A stretch of 64,000 nucleotides of DNA from Terfezia claveryi (lineage: Eukaryota; Ascomycota; Pezizomycetes; Pezizales; Pezizaceae), in contig WHUX01000254.1 in NCBI GenBank assembly GCA_015179025.1, positions 1 through 64,000 of the forward strand, read 5' to 3'. The position numbers and the translations under genes were made by a program. This document shows, piece after piece, positions 52,690-64,000 of the stretch. Position 1 is the stretch's first letter; every line of letters starts with the position of its first letter. The notes under the pieces are model-generated. The model saw only the letters and a list, made by a program, of their open reading frames with translations. It made no database searches and was not told the DNA's origin.

Positions 52690-53545
52690 CCGGCATGTGG
52701 CACCTTCACTAACCCGGCACCCTTCACTGCTTTACTGCACCCGGCACTCTTCACTGCTTTACAGCACTCGGCACCCTTCATTGCTTTATAGTACCCGGCA
52801 CCCTTCACTGCTTTACAGCACATGGCACTCTCCACTGCTTTATACTGTAAGCACCCAGCACTGTTCACTGCTTCACAGTACCCAGCACTCTTCATTGCTT
52901 TACAGCACCCAGCACCCTTCATTGCTTTACAGCACCCGGCACCCTTCACTACTTCACAGCACCCGGCACTCTCCACTGCTTTACACTGTAAGCACCCGGC
53001 ACTCTTCACTGCTTCACAGCACCTGGCACTCTTCACTGCTTTACAGTACCCAGCACCCTTTATTGCTTTACAGCACCCGGCACCCTTCACTGCTTTACAG
53101 CACCTGGCACTCTACACTGCTTTACAGCACCTGGCACTTTCCACTGCTTCATAGCACCCGGCATCGTTCATTACCTCTGGCATGCGGCACCTTCACTGCT
53201 TCACAGCACCCGGCACTCTTCACTGCTTTACAGCACCCGGCACCCTTCATTGCTTCATAGCACCCGGCACTCTCCACTGCTTCATAGCACCTGGCATCGT
53301 TCATTACCTCCGGCATGCAGCACCTTCACTGCTTCACAGCACCCGGCACTCTTCACTGCTTTACAGCACCCGGCACCCTTCATTGCTTCATAGCACCTGG
53401 CACTCTCCACTGCTTTATAGCACCTGGCATTGTTCATTACTCCCGGGATACGGCACCTTTACTGCTTCACAGCACCTAGCACTCTTCACTGCTTCATAGC
53501 ACCCGGCACCGTTTACTATTTCACTGCTTCACAGTACTCGGCATC
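52690..53545. repeat. 27-bp satellite in the MULE left TIR
   Basis: About 30 units of TTCACTGCTTTACAGCACCC plus GGCACCC, with higher-order variation (TTCATAGCACC, CATTACTCCGGCATG blocks). The inverse lies at 58725-59500. Confidence 0.92.
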
Positions 53546-53684
53546 CAAGCTCTGCCGGCTCCGCTTACTGCTCTACTATACAGGTATCTCCATAGCTGTC
53601 CACGATCCCCTCAATTACATTTTGCTAATCCATGCTTCCACCCCTGGCTCCCTTTCTCTATGCATTCCCAGCTCTGGCTTTCCT

Positions 53685-54120
53685 ACCTACATACTTCCAT
53701 TCTTCACGCGCTCTCATTCTCTACGCGCTCTCATTCTCTATGCGTTCCCAGCTCTAGCTTTTCCTACCTAACACTTCTATTCTTCATGCGCTCCCATTCT
53801 CTACGCGCTCCCATTCTCTATGCGCTCCCATTCTCTATACCTCTATACACTTTAATTCTCTACGTGTTCCCAGCTTTGGCTTTCCTACCTATACACTTCC
53901 ATTCTTTACACGCTCTCATTCTCTACGCGCTCTCATTCTCTACGCGCTCTTATTCTCTATACACTTTCATTCTCTACGCGTTCCCAGTTTTGGCTTTCCT
54001 ACCTACACACTTCCCTTCTTCACGCGCTCCCATTCTTTACGCACTCTCTTTTTCTACGCACTCTCATTCTCTATATGCTTTCATTCTCTATGTGCTCCCA
54101 GCTTTGGCTCCATACTGTAT
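53685..54120. repeat. 17-bp satellite in the MULE left TIR
   Basis: Units of CCATTCTCTACGCGCTC, with spacers containing TTGGCTTTCCTACCTA. The inverse lies at 58150-58620. Confidence 0.9.
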
Positions 54121-54630
54121 GCACTCCCAGCTTCCACATTCTACCCTCCATACCCCACACACTCCTGGCTGTGGCTCTATACTCCAGCTCCCGCATTCCT
54201 ACCCTACACACTCCCAGCTCCTATATTCCTACCCTCCATACCCCACGCATTCCTAGCTCTAGCTCCATACCCCACGCACTCCCAGCTTCCACATTCCTAT
54301 GCACCATACCCTACGCACTCCTGGCTCTGGCTCCATATATGCCCCTCGCATTCCCAGCTCCGGCTTCCTACTCCATGCACCCCCCAGCTCCAGCTCCTTA
54401 CCCTACGCTCTCCCAGCTCCCGTATTCCTACCCTCCATACCCTATGCACTCCCGGCTCTGGCTCCATACCCCTTGCATTCTCAACTCCGGCTTCCTACCC
54501 TATGCACTCCTAGCTCCAGCTCTATACCCCACGCATTCCTAGCTCCAGCTCCATACCCCATACACTCTCAGCTCCCGCATTCCTACCCTCCATACCCTAC
54601 ACACTTCCAGCTCCAGCTTCCTTATTTTCC
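54120..54630. repeat. CCCAGCTCC-type satellite in the MULE left TIR
   Basis: Roughly 28-32-bp units of CATACCCCACGCACTCCCAG plus CTCC. The inverse lies at 57425-58140. Confidence 0.88.
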
Positions 54631-55164
54631 TGCTGCTTAGTTTTATTAAGGTTGCCAAAAAAAAACCCTTTCTGACACTACCCCTGCCCTTCGCATCCTC
54701 CTCACATTCTTACTCAAGGCTATCTAGCTCTGGCTTCCCTATTCTACGTACTCCAGCTCGGGCCTTCCCACTTTATTTCCTCCTAGCCTACCTGTAACAG
54801 TACTGCATATGGTATATGTCTCCAAGCTGGTACTCCTTTACTATGCTAAGACTGATTCATTATTCTCTAGCTGGCTTTACTATATTAGGTTTGGTTCTTT
54901 GTTCCAGACATTCCTATTTCTAACTTTACTCTCTTACTCTATACTTCTTTAAGTTGCTATCCCGACATTTAGGTTAGTGTCATATCAGTCTCACGACCTA
55001 ACTGCCAGGTCAGTATCATGACCTAACTGCTACTGGATCTACTTGCTGTTTTGGCTCTTATATAGGTTATCACTGGGCTTTTTACTATAGCATTATATTT
55101 GTATTTAAAGTTGTTCAAAGTTCCTTTTTTACTTGATATTTTTTCTAGTTCATCAGTATACTAC

Positions 55165-55312
55165 TGCCTCTATTGCCTCCAGCTCCTTACTTATTCACCG
55201 CTGCCTCTATTACCTCCAGCTCTTTACTTATTCATCGCTGCCTCTATTGCCTCCAGCTCTTTACTTATTCACCGCTGCCTCTATTGCCTCCAGCTCCTTA
55301 CTTATTTGCTCT
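55165..55312. repeat. 38-bp tandem repeat upstream of the MULE gene
   Basis: Four units of CTGCCTCTATTGCCTCCAGC plus TCCTTACTTATTCACCG, ending 65 bp before the transposase ATG, so it lies in the presumed promoter. From 54740 to 55160 I see nothing else. Confidence 0.9.
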
Positions 55313-55376
55313 ATTTTTTGCTTGTTCTTTTCTTACTTTATAGCTAGTCCACTTTATCCACTCTATAACTTCAATT

Positions 55377-57332
55377 ATGTCTCTTGCCATTGGTCAGTGT
55401 TTCTTCTCATAGGAAAAATTTCAGGCCGCTCTTGAAGACTAGTGCCTTCTTAAGTGAGTGGAAGTTAAAGTTATTATGAAGAATAAGAAAAGAGGTGAAT
55501 ATTGCTGTTGGCATAAGGATAAGGATTGTAAGTGGCGATTGTATGCTTGTTATAACAGCAATCATGAAATTGAGATTAAAACAATTCATGGATTAAATAC
55601 ATGTTTAGCTTTGGGTTTTGCAGGCAGTGTTGCAAATACACAATCATAGCTACGTCGAGTAGTACCAAATCACCTAATTGTTACTAAAGTGACAACTGTG
55701 AAGGAAATTCAGAATTGTATTCAGATAACCTACAATCTCTCAACCAAATCAGAAGCAGCACACTTAGTAAAGGTATACCTTACTAAAGACTACCAAGATC
55801 ACCAGTTACAACAGTTTCAACAATTACTAGCATATTTAACCAAACTCAAATTACAACACCCGGCCTTATCTAGTGAACTAAAAGTCACTGCTCAGAATAT
55901 ATTTCAGTGCATATTTATTTGTCCTTCTGAGTCTCGCCAATCCTTTCGACATATGCCGAAATTTATAGCAGTTGATGGAACTTTTCTGAAAGGCCATTAT
56001 ATTCAAGTCTTACTTTTTGCAGTTGGTATTGATGCTAATGCAAAAAATTTAATTTTGGCATGGGGAATAGTTGAGAGTGAAAATACTGATTCCTGGAGTT
56101 GGTTTTTATCACATCTCAAAGCAGCTATTCCTGAGTCTGTTGGAATGACTTTAATCAGCGATCGTGATAAGGGACTTATGAATGCCGAGGAACAAGTATA
56201 TGGTAATACAATTACCTCTTTAGCTTGTTGTTATCACTTGAAAGGTATGAAGTTCAAGTACTATATTCTAATAATATATTATACTAATTGAATATAAATA
56301 GGTAATCTTTGCAAGAGGTACAATAATGCTTTAGCTCCTTACTTTTGGGCAATTGCTAATTCAGTATCAGCAGCTAGCTATGAAAGCGAAATGAATAATT
56401 TGCAGCAATTGAATCCCAGTGCAGCTCAATACTTAAGAAGTATTGATACTAAGTTATGGGTAACAGCCTTTTATACCGGTCCATATTATGGGCATAAAAC
56501 ATCAAATATTGTTGAATCAACAAATAAGGTGTTTTGTAAGGATTGGGAATTACCAATTCTAGATTTATTGAGCAAGATCTGGCACTACACAATGTCACAA
56601 CGTTGTGATCGATTAACATAAGCTAGTAAATCACTAGCTAGTGGCACATCATACACAGACTATTGCTATCAACAGCTACAGACTAGTCAAATTTGGGCAC
56701 TTGGTAACATGGTTCAGCGCTCCTCCAATGTATTAGCAGTTGTGACACAAAGCAACCAAAAGGCCTATACCATTGATCTCTAGTATAAGACATGCACATG
56801 TGGCCATTTCCAGGAAAATTCCATTCTATGTGGGCACGCATTTGCCTTTCTTGAAGATCTACAAGCTGATCATATCCCAACAACGCCTCGACCTGCTTAC
56901 TTTGTTCCAAAATATTTTCGAACTGAGATATGGCATTTTACATATCAGACAAATATCCTCCCAATTTTAACTTCAGAGTTAGCTGTATCAAACGAGATAC
57001 AAGCACCTACGCAATAGCAAAATAACAGAGGGCATCCAAGGATCAAACGGTTTCAATCAAAATCTTTGCAGAAAATAGCTCGAGCTTAGGTCTGGCTGAA
57101 TGGTGTAGGAGCTCCTACCGAGTATGGACAAAGTAGTCAAGCATGTAGGAGATGTCGCAAATATGGACATAACCGTCATACTTGTAAAGCTGAAGAACAA
57201 CTATAAATGTTCCAACTTGTAGGAGCAGGAAGTGAGGAAGATGAAGAAAATGAATTTGAAAATGAGGAAAGGGAGCTTGAGGAAGATGAGGAAAGGGAGC
57301 TTGAGGAAGATAAGGAAAGCAGCCTTGAGTAA
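55377..57332 (+). pseudogene. MULE transposase with nine nonsense codons
   Basis: ATG 55377 (MSLAIGQCFFS) to TAA 57330-57332, with one intron at 56245-56301 (GTATGA...TACTAAT...AATAG). Order: MuDR/FAR1-type zinc-binding N-terminus (KKRGEYCCWHKDKDCKWRLY...HGLNTC), MULE DDE core (KFIAVDGTFLKGHY first D; MTLISDRDKGLM second D; YESEMNNL candidate E), SWIM finger (CTCGHF...CGHAF), CCHC knuckle (CRRCRKYGHNRHTC) and an acidic tail. Premature stops are at 55410, 55440, 55455, 55647, 56619, 56781, 57015, 57087 and 57204, all in one frame with no indel. It is inactive as read. Confidence 0.88.
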
Positions 57333-59901
57333 GAATGTGAGGAGGATGCGAAGGGCAGGGGTAGTGTCGGAAAGGGTTTTTTTGGCAACCTTAATAAAAC
57401 TAAGCAGCAGGAAAATAAGGAAGCTGGAGCTGAGAGTGCATAGGGTATGGAGGGTAGGAATGCGGGAGCTGGGAGTGCGTGGGGTATGGAGCTGGAACTG
57501 GAAGTGCGTGGGGTAGGAAGCCGGAGCTGGGAATGCGAGGGTTATGGAGCCAGAGCTGGGAGTACATAGGGTATGGAGGGTAGGAATGTGGAAGCTGGGA
57601 GTGCGTAGGGTAGGAAGCCAGAGCTGAGAGTGCGTGGGGCATATATGGAGCCAGAGCCAGGAGTGCATAGGGTATGGTGCGTAGGAATGTGGAAGCTGGG
57701 AGTGCGTGGGGTATAGAGCTGGAGCTAGGAATGGGTGGGGTATGGAGCTGGAGCTAGGAGTGCATGAGGTAGGAAGCCAGAGTTGAGAATGCAAGGGGTA
57801 TGGAGCCAGAGCTGGGAGTGCGTAGGGTATAGAGGGTAGGAATACAGGAGCTGGGAGTGCGTGGGGTAAGGAGCTAGAGCTGGGGGGTGCGTAGGGTAGG
57901 AAGCCGGAGCTGGGAATGCGAGGGGCAAATATGGAGCCAGAGCCAGGAGTGCGTAGGGTATGGTGCGTAGGAATGTGGAAGCTGGAAGTGCGTGGGGTAT
58001 GGAGCTGGGGCTAGGAATGCATGGGGTATGGAGGGTAGGAATATAGGAGCTGGGAGTGTGTAGGTTTGGAATGTGGGAGCTGGGGTATGGAGCCACAGCC
58101 AGAAGTGCATGGGGTATGGAGGGTAGAATGTGGAAGCTGGGAGTGCGTACAGTATGGAGCCAGAGCTGGAAGCGCATAGAGAATGAAAGCGTATAGAGAA
58201 TGAGAGCGCGTAGAGAAAGAGAGTGCGTAGAGAATAGGAGTGCGTAAAGAATGGAAGTGTGTAGGTAGGAAAGCCAGAACTAGGAATGCGTAGAGAATGA
58301 AAGTGTATAGACAATAAGAGCGCGTAGAGAATGAGAGCGTTCACAGAATGAGAGCGTGTGAAGAATGGAAGTTTATAGGTAGGAAAGCCAGAGCTGGGAA
58401 TACGTAGAGAATGAAAGTGTATAGAGGCATAGAGAATGGGAGCGCGTAGAAAATGGGAGCGCGTAGAGAATGGGAGCGCGTAGAGAATGGGAGCGCTTGA
58501 AGAATAGAAGTGTTAGGTAAGAAAAGCTAGAGCTGGGAATGCATAGAGAATGAGAGCGCATAGAGAATGAGAGCGTGTGAAGAATGGAAGTATGTAGGTA
58601 GGAAAGCCAGAGCTGGAAATGCGTAGAGAAAGAGAGCCAGGGCTAGAAGCGTGGATTAGCAAAATGTAATTGAGGGGATCGTGGACAGCTATGGAGATAC
58701 CTGTATAGTAGAGCAGTAAGCGGAGCCGGCAGAGCTTGGATGCCGAGTACTGTGAAGCAGTGAAGTAGTAAAGGGTGCCGGGTGCTGTAAAGCAGTGAAG
58801 AGTACCGGGTGCTGTGAAGCAGTGAAGGTGCCGCATGCTGGGAGTAATGAACGATGCCGGGTGCTATGAAGCAGTGGAGAGTGCTGGGTGCTATGAAGCA
58901 ATGAAGGGTGCCAGGTGCTGTAAAGCAGTGAAGAGTGTCGGGTGCTGTGAAGCAGTGAAGGTGCCGCATGCCGGGGGTAATGAACGATGCCGGATGCTGT
59001 GAAGCAGTGAAGGTGCCACATGCCGGGAGTAATGAATGATGCCGGGTGCTATGAAGTAGTGGAGAGTGCCGGGTGCTATGAAGCAATGAAGGATGCCGGG
59101 TGCTGTAAAGCAGTGAAGAGTGCCGGGTACTGTGAAGCAGTGAAAGTGCAGCATGCCGGGGTAATGAACGATGCCGGGTGCTATAAAGCAGTGGAGAGTG
59201 TCGGGTGCTGTAAAGCAGTGAAGAGTGCTGGGTGCTGTAAAGCAGTGAAGGGTGCCGGGTGCTGTAAAGCAGTGAAGAGTGCTGGGTGCTGTAAAGCAGT
59301 GAAGGTGCTGGGTGCTGTGAAGCAGTGAAGAGTGCCGGATGCTTACAGTGTAAAGCAGTGGAGAGTGCCGGGTACTGTGAAGCAGTGAAGGGTGCCGGGT
59401 GCTGTAAAGCAATGAAGGGTGCTGGGTGCTGTTAAGCCGTGAAGAGTGCCAGGTGCAGTGAAGCAGTGAAGGGTGCCGGGTCAGTGAAGGTACCGCATGC
59501 TGGAGTAATGAACGATGCCATATACTGCATTTGTATGCTTATTATACTAGACTGTATATGTGGGAAGACGATGCTGGGTGCTGGGCGCTGGGCGTATACT
59601 AGGTGTGCTATGTATGCTACGTACCTATGCTGGGTGTGCTAGGTAGGTATGCTGGGTGAGCAGGGCTGCGTAGGCTATGTAGTACATAGTATGCTACGTA
59701 CCAAGTATGCTGGGTATGCTGGGTGTGATAGGCATGCTACATAGGTAGTTATACTGCGTTGCATACTAATACCACGCGTATTTAGTAGTGTTGGTAAGAA
59801 AGGTTTAGTGTTGCATTAGTGCTGTTTCTATGACAACTAACTGCAGCATGACTATTTCAAAGGTTAAGTTGCTAAGCGATGACTATTTCAAAGGTTTTCC
59901 C
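57320..59901 (-). repeat. MULE right TIR (about 2.58 kb)
   Basis: Inverse of the left TIR. It contains the last codons and stop of the transposase gene (57327-57332). Confidence 0.9.
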
Positions 59902-59911
59902 AATAAGAGAG
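59902..59911. repeat. MULE target-site duplication, right
   Basis: AATAAGAGAG, matching 52271-52280. Confidence 0.9.
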
Positions 59912-61460
59912 AGGGAGGAGATATATATAAATTTTAGTATATCTAATGTATGGCCCTTCTCCCTACTCTAAACCCCCTCCTCTTACCTCCAGTATCATCT
60001 TCCCTTCCCCTCTACTTATATACCAGTGCTAATATGTAAAGAAAGTTATATAAAGCTAGTAAAGTAAGAGAAATTCACTTTTCCTATATAATGCAATAGG
60101 GAAAAATAATACCCCCTATGCATATCCCCCCTCTTCATAAATATTATGTAGATTTACAATATCTAGTGTTCTGCCTTCTTTACTCTCTCTCTCTCTTATT
60201 ATATTTCCTCTATACTTATATACTAAATGTATATAATTAGGAGAAACTAGAGTAGAGAGAGAGAGGAAGACTTTTAAAAATTATATTGTAACTATTTAAT
60301 TATCCAAGATAATTAAATGGTTGATTATATATATATATATATAATAAAAATTTATATATCTTGCCTCCTATCTCTCATTCATACATATTTTACATCTAAA
60401 TAAAATAAATAGTTTTTCTACACCCCCCTCAAAAATATATATATATATATAAATGAAGTTTATAATATATATATGTATTTTTTGAGGGGAGGTATGAAAA
60501 ATGTGCTTTGAGTAAGCTTGTATTGAATTATATTTTATTAGATATAAATATATTTTTTTTAATGTAAGAGAGAGAGTGGGATATTTATGAAAATAGGGGT
60601 ACTTCATCTATACCATTCCATATATATTGAATCTTATTAAAATCTAATTATATTGATTTTAATTAAAATTCAAATATATTTTGATATCATCTTCCCTCCC
60701 TCTAGACTTATATGTTAAATACATATAACTAGGGGAGGGAAGTATAAGGGGTGGGGCACTAAAGTAAGGGAAGGGAAAACTGACTTCCTATCACTTTTCC
60801 CACCTTTTCAACTTTATTTAAAAGTTCCACTCTCCTTACTACCTCATGCCTTACTATTCTAGTATGTTTTATATTTAAAAATTAAATATATATATAAAAA
60901 TTTCCTATATATATATATATATATAATTTTGAGGGGGGTAGTATGAAAAACTAGTGGAGCTGAAGAGTAGTAAGCTCCTCATTAACTATATAGCCATTAG
61001 CTATATAGTTAATTAAGGTAGATTAGCCATATATTTTATATCTAAATAAAATCAATATAATTTGATTTTATAAATCTAAATATATGTGTATTAACTAGTT
61101 TGTAAGAGAGATAGCCTATACTCGCTCTTTTCTTCAAGCACAGCTAGTACCAATATGATAAGTACGCTATTAGTAGTAAGAAAGCTAATAAGTAGGGTAG
61201 CAAACTAGAGGACTTTTCATAAGGAACAAGCTGTTCTATACAACTCCTCTTCACTCTACCATTCTAATATATATTGAATATTCTCAAAATCTAATTACAT
61301 TGATTTTGATTAAAATTTAAATATATTTTTGGAATAAATATATGTATATAAATATACAAAAAAGTTATGAAAAGAGGAGAAGATCCCTAGCACTTACCTT
61401 TTTGTCTTTTCTCTTATCCCTATACTTTCAAGCAACCCTAGCCTATTTTTTTTTCATCAA

Positions 61461-61512
61461 CTAATATAGTCATAACTAATAGTTATTGAGTATATAATTA
61501 ATTAAATGGGGG
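61461..61512 (+). repeat. Direct repeat, first copy
   Basis: CTAATATAGTCATAACTAAT followed by AG(T)TATTGAGTATAT and ATTAAATGGGGG; a second copy is at 63937-63988. The G-run continues to 61525. Confidence 0.75.
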
Positions 61513-63936
61513 TGGGGGTGGGGGGACCCTCCCTCCTATAAAGTAACTTTCTAAGGGGGGAAGGTCTTTTCAATAATATGTTGAAAATATAGGAAAAGTT
61601 TATATAGTCAATTTCCTTTAGGCTACTCTTAAAGTTGGATAGGGAAAGTAGTTTTCTAACAAAAAATTATATATATATATATATAATCAATTTTTATTTT
61701 AGTATTATCATATAAATATGATGATAAACTAAAAAAACAGGGAAAAGAGAGGAAAAAAGTGACTTCCTATTACTTTTTATTACTGTCCTTTTCAACTAAC
61801 ATAGTTAGTTGAAAAGCCCCCTCTCTCCTTACATTATTAAAATCAATTATATTATTTTGATTAACATGGTATGTCTTTTATCCTACATAGTAGAATTAAG
61901 AGAGAGAAGTCGATATCTTTTTTTTTAATAAAATCAATGTAATTTAATTTTGATAAAGAAATAAGATATTAGAATAAAAGAGAGAGTTACTTATATATCT
62001 ATATATAATCAGAGTCCCCCCTACTCTCCCTACAAATATATTTCTACTTTATCAAAATCAAATTACATTGATTTTAATTAAAGTAAAATATATAGAGCAA
62101 GAAGAGGGGGCCCCAAGACTTTTAATTATCTAAAATAATTAAAACTTCGGTTCAGTACTACTAAGAATACTTATAGTATGGGTATTCTTAGAAGCACTAA
62201 ACTAAGCTTACATAGTATATATTATATTAAGTGGGGGTAGGAGAGATATGCTTCCCAATTGCATGCCGATTCTACAATTAGATTCTTAAGTCTCATAGTC
62301 TCATTTTAATAGTAGAATGATTACTACATATACTAAAAAGAGTTGTACTAATTTTATATTAATGCCAAATTACTCAAGTGAAAGAATATGATGTTATTAG
62401 GATTAATTTAAAAGATAGATTATGTATTTAATTCTCTGTACCTTTTCAAGTAAGGTTTGACTATATCTTAAGCTTATACTAATCTACTTCTAGTCAATAA
62501 ATTACACTCCTATCCCCTCTTTTTCTTTTTTTTTTTAGTTTATTATCATATTTACATAATATATAATATAAAAAATTTAATTATATATATATATATTAAA
62601 ACTTACTAATTCATATGAATTATATACTATGAATTAAGTAAGTGCCAATATATCTATAATTAGATTTTAAGAATATTAAATATATATTGGAATAGTCTAA
62701 GGTAGAGTATACTTTTTTTCTTTCAAAAAAAAAGATAGGGGTATTAAAAGGTTACTATGAGTGCAGGTATCATGGTAGTAATTACAGAGGTAGTAGCGGT
62801 GAACAGTAGTGCTATAAAGTAGAGAGTACGAGCGAATAGAAGTGTAAAAGAGCAGATAGTAAAACTATGTCGAGAGTAGATAGTCTATTAAGTCTAATCG
62901 AGAAGTGTATAGAACTAGATACAGGAATAGGAAACTCATATATAATGGTACGAGTTGAGGGTAAAAATCTAGTAAGAAAGTCTAAATTACATAACCTAAG
63001 AATAGTATATCATGCATATGTGAATGAAGAAATACATAGAGGTATGCGACTGAGACAGTAATATGAGTCAATGAATATAACAGAAAGTCATAGAAAAGGT
63101 GATCATTGAGTCATGACAACTGAGACAAGTAAGCAGTAACCTTAAGTAGTAAAGCAGCATCATGTAATGATAATAGATACTAAGTTAGGAAAGTAAGCAA
63201 AGATAATAGAAACATGTGAATGACATGTGAACACATATGAAAGAAATAATACAGAAGTCCTTAATCAGGTAATAAGTGTCCATATTGGGTATCAGTATGA
63301 TGTGGAAGTAATCATAAGAGAGAACGATGTATTGTATAGAAATACTTAACTATATCGAAAGGAAATAATTATTTTCAATAAGGGGGAGGAGGAGAGTTTT
63401 CAACTAGATTGAAAATAGTAGGAAAGTGACATAAAGTCACTTTAATCTTGGGGCCCCCTTTTACACTCTACTTTTACTTATACTTTGCCCTTCTCTCTTA
63501 TCTTATACATATTTTATATCTAAATACTATAAATAGCACCCACTTTCCCCATTCTAATATACTTTTAATATTATCAAAATCTAATTATATTTATTTTGAT
63601 TAATATTAAAAGAATATTTTAAGAGGGAAGGTAGGCTAAACTACTGGTTTTTCCCTACACCCCCCTTAAAAAAATATATATATATATAAAGAAGTTTATA
63701 CTAAATATATTTATTTTTTTGGAAAGAAGTATGCAAAATACTATGAGTAAGCTTGCAGTGAATTATATTTTATTAGATATAAATATATTTGTGAATGCGA
63801 GAGAGGGGAAATGTAAGGAAAATGAGTTTTCTGACAAAAATTTTATAAAAAAAATTATATATATATATATATTTTTTTTTGTTAAAAACCTAGTTCATTT
63901 TAGGTAAAGGGAGGCTGCTTTATAAATTTGTATCTA

Positions 63937-63988
63937 CTAATATAGTCATAACTAATAGTCATTGAGTATATTGTGGATTAAATGGGGG
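63937..63988 (+). repeat. Direct repeat, second copy
   Basis: Near-match to 61461-61512, 2,476 bp downstream, close to the window end. Confidence 0.75.
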
Positions 63989-64000
63989 GAGTTATACCTT

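Larger units (their letters stand above)
52281..54735 (+). repeat. MULE left TIR (about 2.45 kb)
   Basis: Pairs with 57320-59901 in the opposite sense. The inner border is TTACTCAAGGCT near 54735. All open frames here are periodic translations of the arrays. Confidence 0.9.
52281..59901 (+). mobile_element. MULE (Mutator-like) transposon with giant inverted repeats
   Basis: 7,621 bp between 10-bp duplications. The ends read GGGAAAACCTTTGAAATAGT and its inverse. The arms (52281-about 54735 and about 57320-59901) are inverted copies built from tandem arrays: a GCATACCTA zone, 27-bp TTCACTGCTTTACAGCACCC units, 17-bp CCATTCTCTACGCGCTC units and units of about 30 bp with CACGCACTCCCAGCTCC. A unique 2.6-kb middle holds one transposase gene. 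A MULE transposase plus long TIRs and a 9-11-bp duplication are family hallmarks; arms this long and satellite-like are unusual. Confidence 0.93.
59912..64000. other. AT-rich repeat DNA without genes
   Basis: Very AT-rich, with pyrimidine- or purine-biased patches. A palindromic motif (CCCCCCTCAAAAATATATAT...TTTTTTGAGGGG) occurs at 60421-60493 and 63660-63726, plus 52041-52110 across the MULE. A second motif (AAAATCTAATTACATTGATT then TTGATTAAAAT) recurs about nine times. A 52-bp direct repeat links 61461-61512 and 63937-63988. One less AT-biased patch (62770-63330) has a 64-codon frame from ATG 62867 with no recognisable family. This could be a mutated heterochromatic or subtelomeric region. 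Confidence 0.6.

Noticed and set aside
52449..54640. Long open frames full of His-Ser-Leu-Tyr or Ala-Gly-Cys-Lys repeats
   Set aside because: They have exact 9- or 17-residue periods from the 27- and 17-bp satellites of the MULE arms and occur in several frames and on both strands; no gene is needed to explain them.
55377..57332. Stop-codon reassignment (TAG and TAA as Gln)
   Set aside because: The chromovirus frames use no internal TAG or TAA and end at normal stops, and the CVNH gene ends at TAA. Mutation of one element is simpler.
57201..59412. Mirror-image repetitive frames
   Set aside because: Same satellites in the right MULE arm. Only the acidic end of the transposase (to 57332) is real.
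62867..63061. 64-codon gene in the AT-rich region
   Set aside because: It has an ATG and some charge balance but no family, no neighbours and no splice context; noted only within the region entry.

Overview
This window looks like repeat-packed, gene-poor DNA from a filamentous fungus, most likely an ascomycete. Introns are short (49-78 bp, with GT, CTAAT-like branch sites and AG). Every large coding region but one or two belongs to a transposable element of a fungal type. Many relics carry in-frame TAG, TAA or TGA codons with few frameshifts, as expected from C-to-T mutation such as RIP. A truffle-like (Pezizomycetes) host is possible but is only a guess. The one convincing host gene is a two-intron cyanovirin-N (CVNH) lectin gene at 11838-12324.

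Layout. 0.9-2.7 kb: 5'-truncated LINE (copy 1) with a 14-bp target duplication. 3.0-5.3 kb: decayed pogo element with TA duplication, followed by tandem repeats. 7-8.5 kb: LINE tails, a pogo C-terminal relic and a LINE relic. 9.6-10.2 kb: MITE-like element. 11.8-12.3 kb: CVNH gene. 13.8-14.6 kb: 710-bp pogo deletion derivative. 15.8-17.6 kb: element with terminal inverted repeats of about 470 bp. 18.2-20.5 kb: Ty3/gypsy chromodomain relic, a 19-bp minisatellite and an NB-ARC/NACHT-type P-loop fragment. 22.3-24.0 kb: uncharacterised gene with PD-(D/E)XK-like features.

24.3-28.6 kb: a foldback repeat copy carrying LINE copy 2 and a nearly intact pogo element. 29.7-30.5 kb: LINE copy 3. 30.5-35.2 kb: a Penelope-like element (PLE) with three hammerhead ribozyme motifs in its terminal repeats and no visible GIY-YIG endonuclease. 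35.2-37.4 kb: truncated gypsy element. 40.9-51.5 kb: a decayed Plavaka/KDZ-like transposase split by a complete foldback element, which is itself split by a very young chromovirus whose two 459-bp LTRs look identical. 52.3-59.9 kb: a 7.6-kb MULE with 10-bp target duplication, 2.4-2.6-kb inverted repeats made of satellite arrays, and a transposase with nine nonsense codons but no frameshift. 59.9-64 kb: AT-rich DNA with dispersed palindromic motifs.

How the parts relate: the nesting gives a relative chronology (Plavaka, then foldback, then chromovirus; foldback copy A, then LINE 2 and pogo 2). The best candidates for new biology are the ribozyme-bearing PLE and the giant-TIR MULE. No tRNA, rRNA or CRISPR array was seen. 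All family names come from recognising motifs by eye; no database search was possible.
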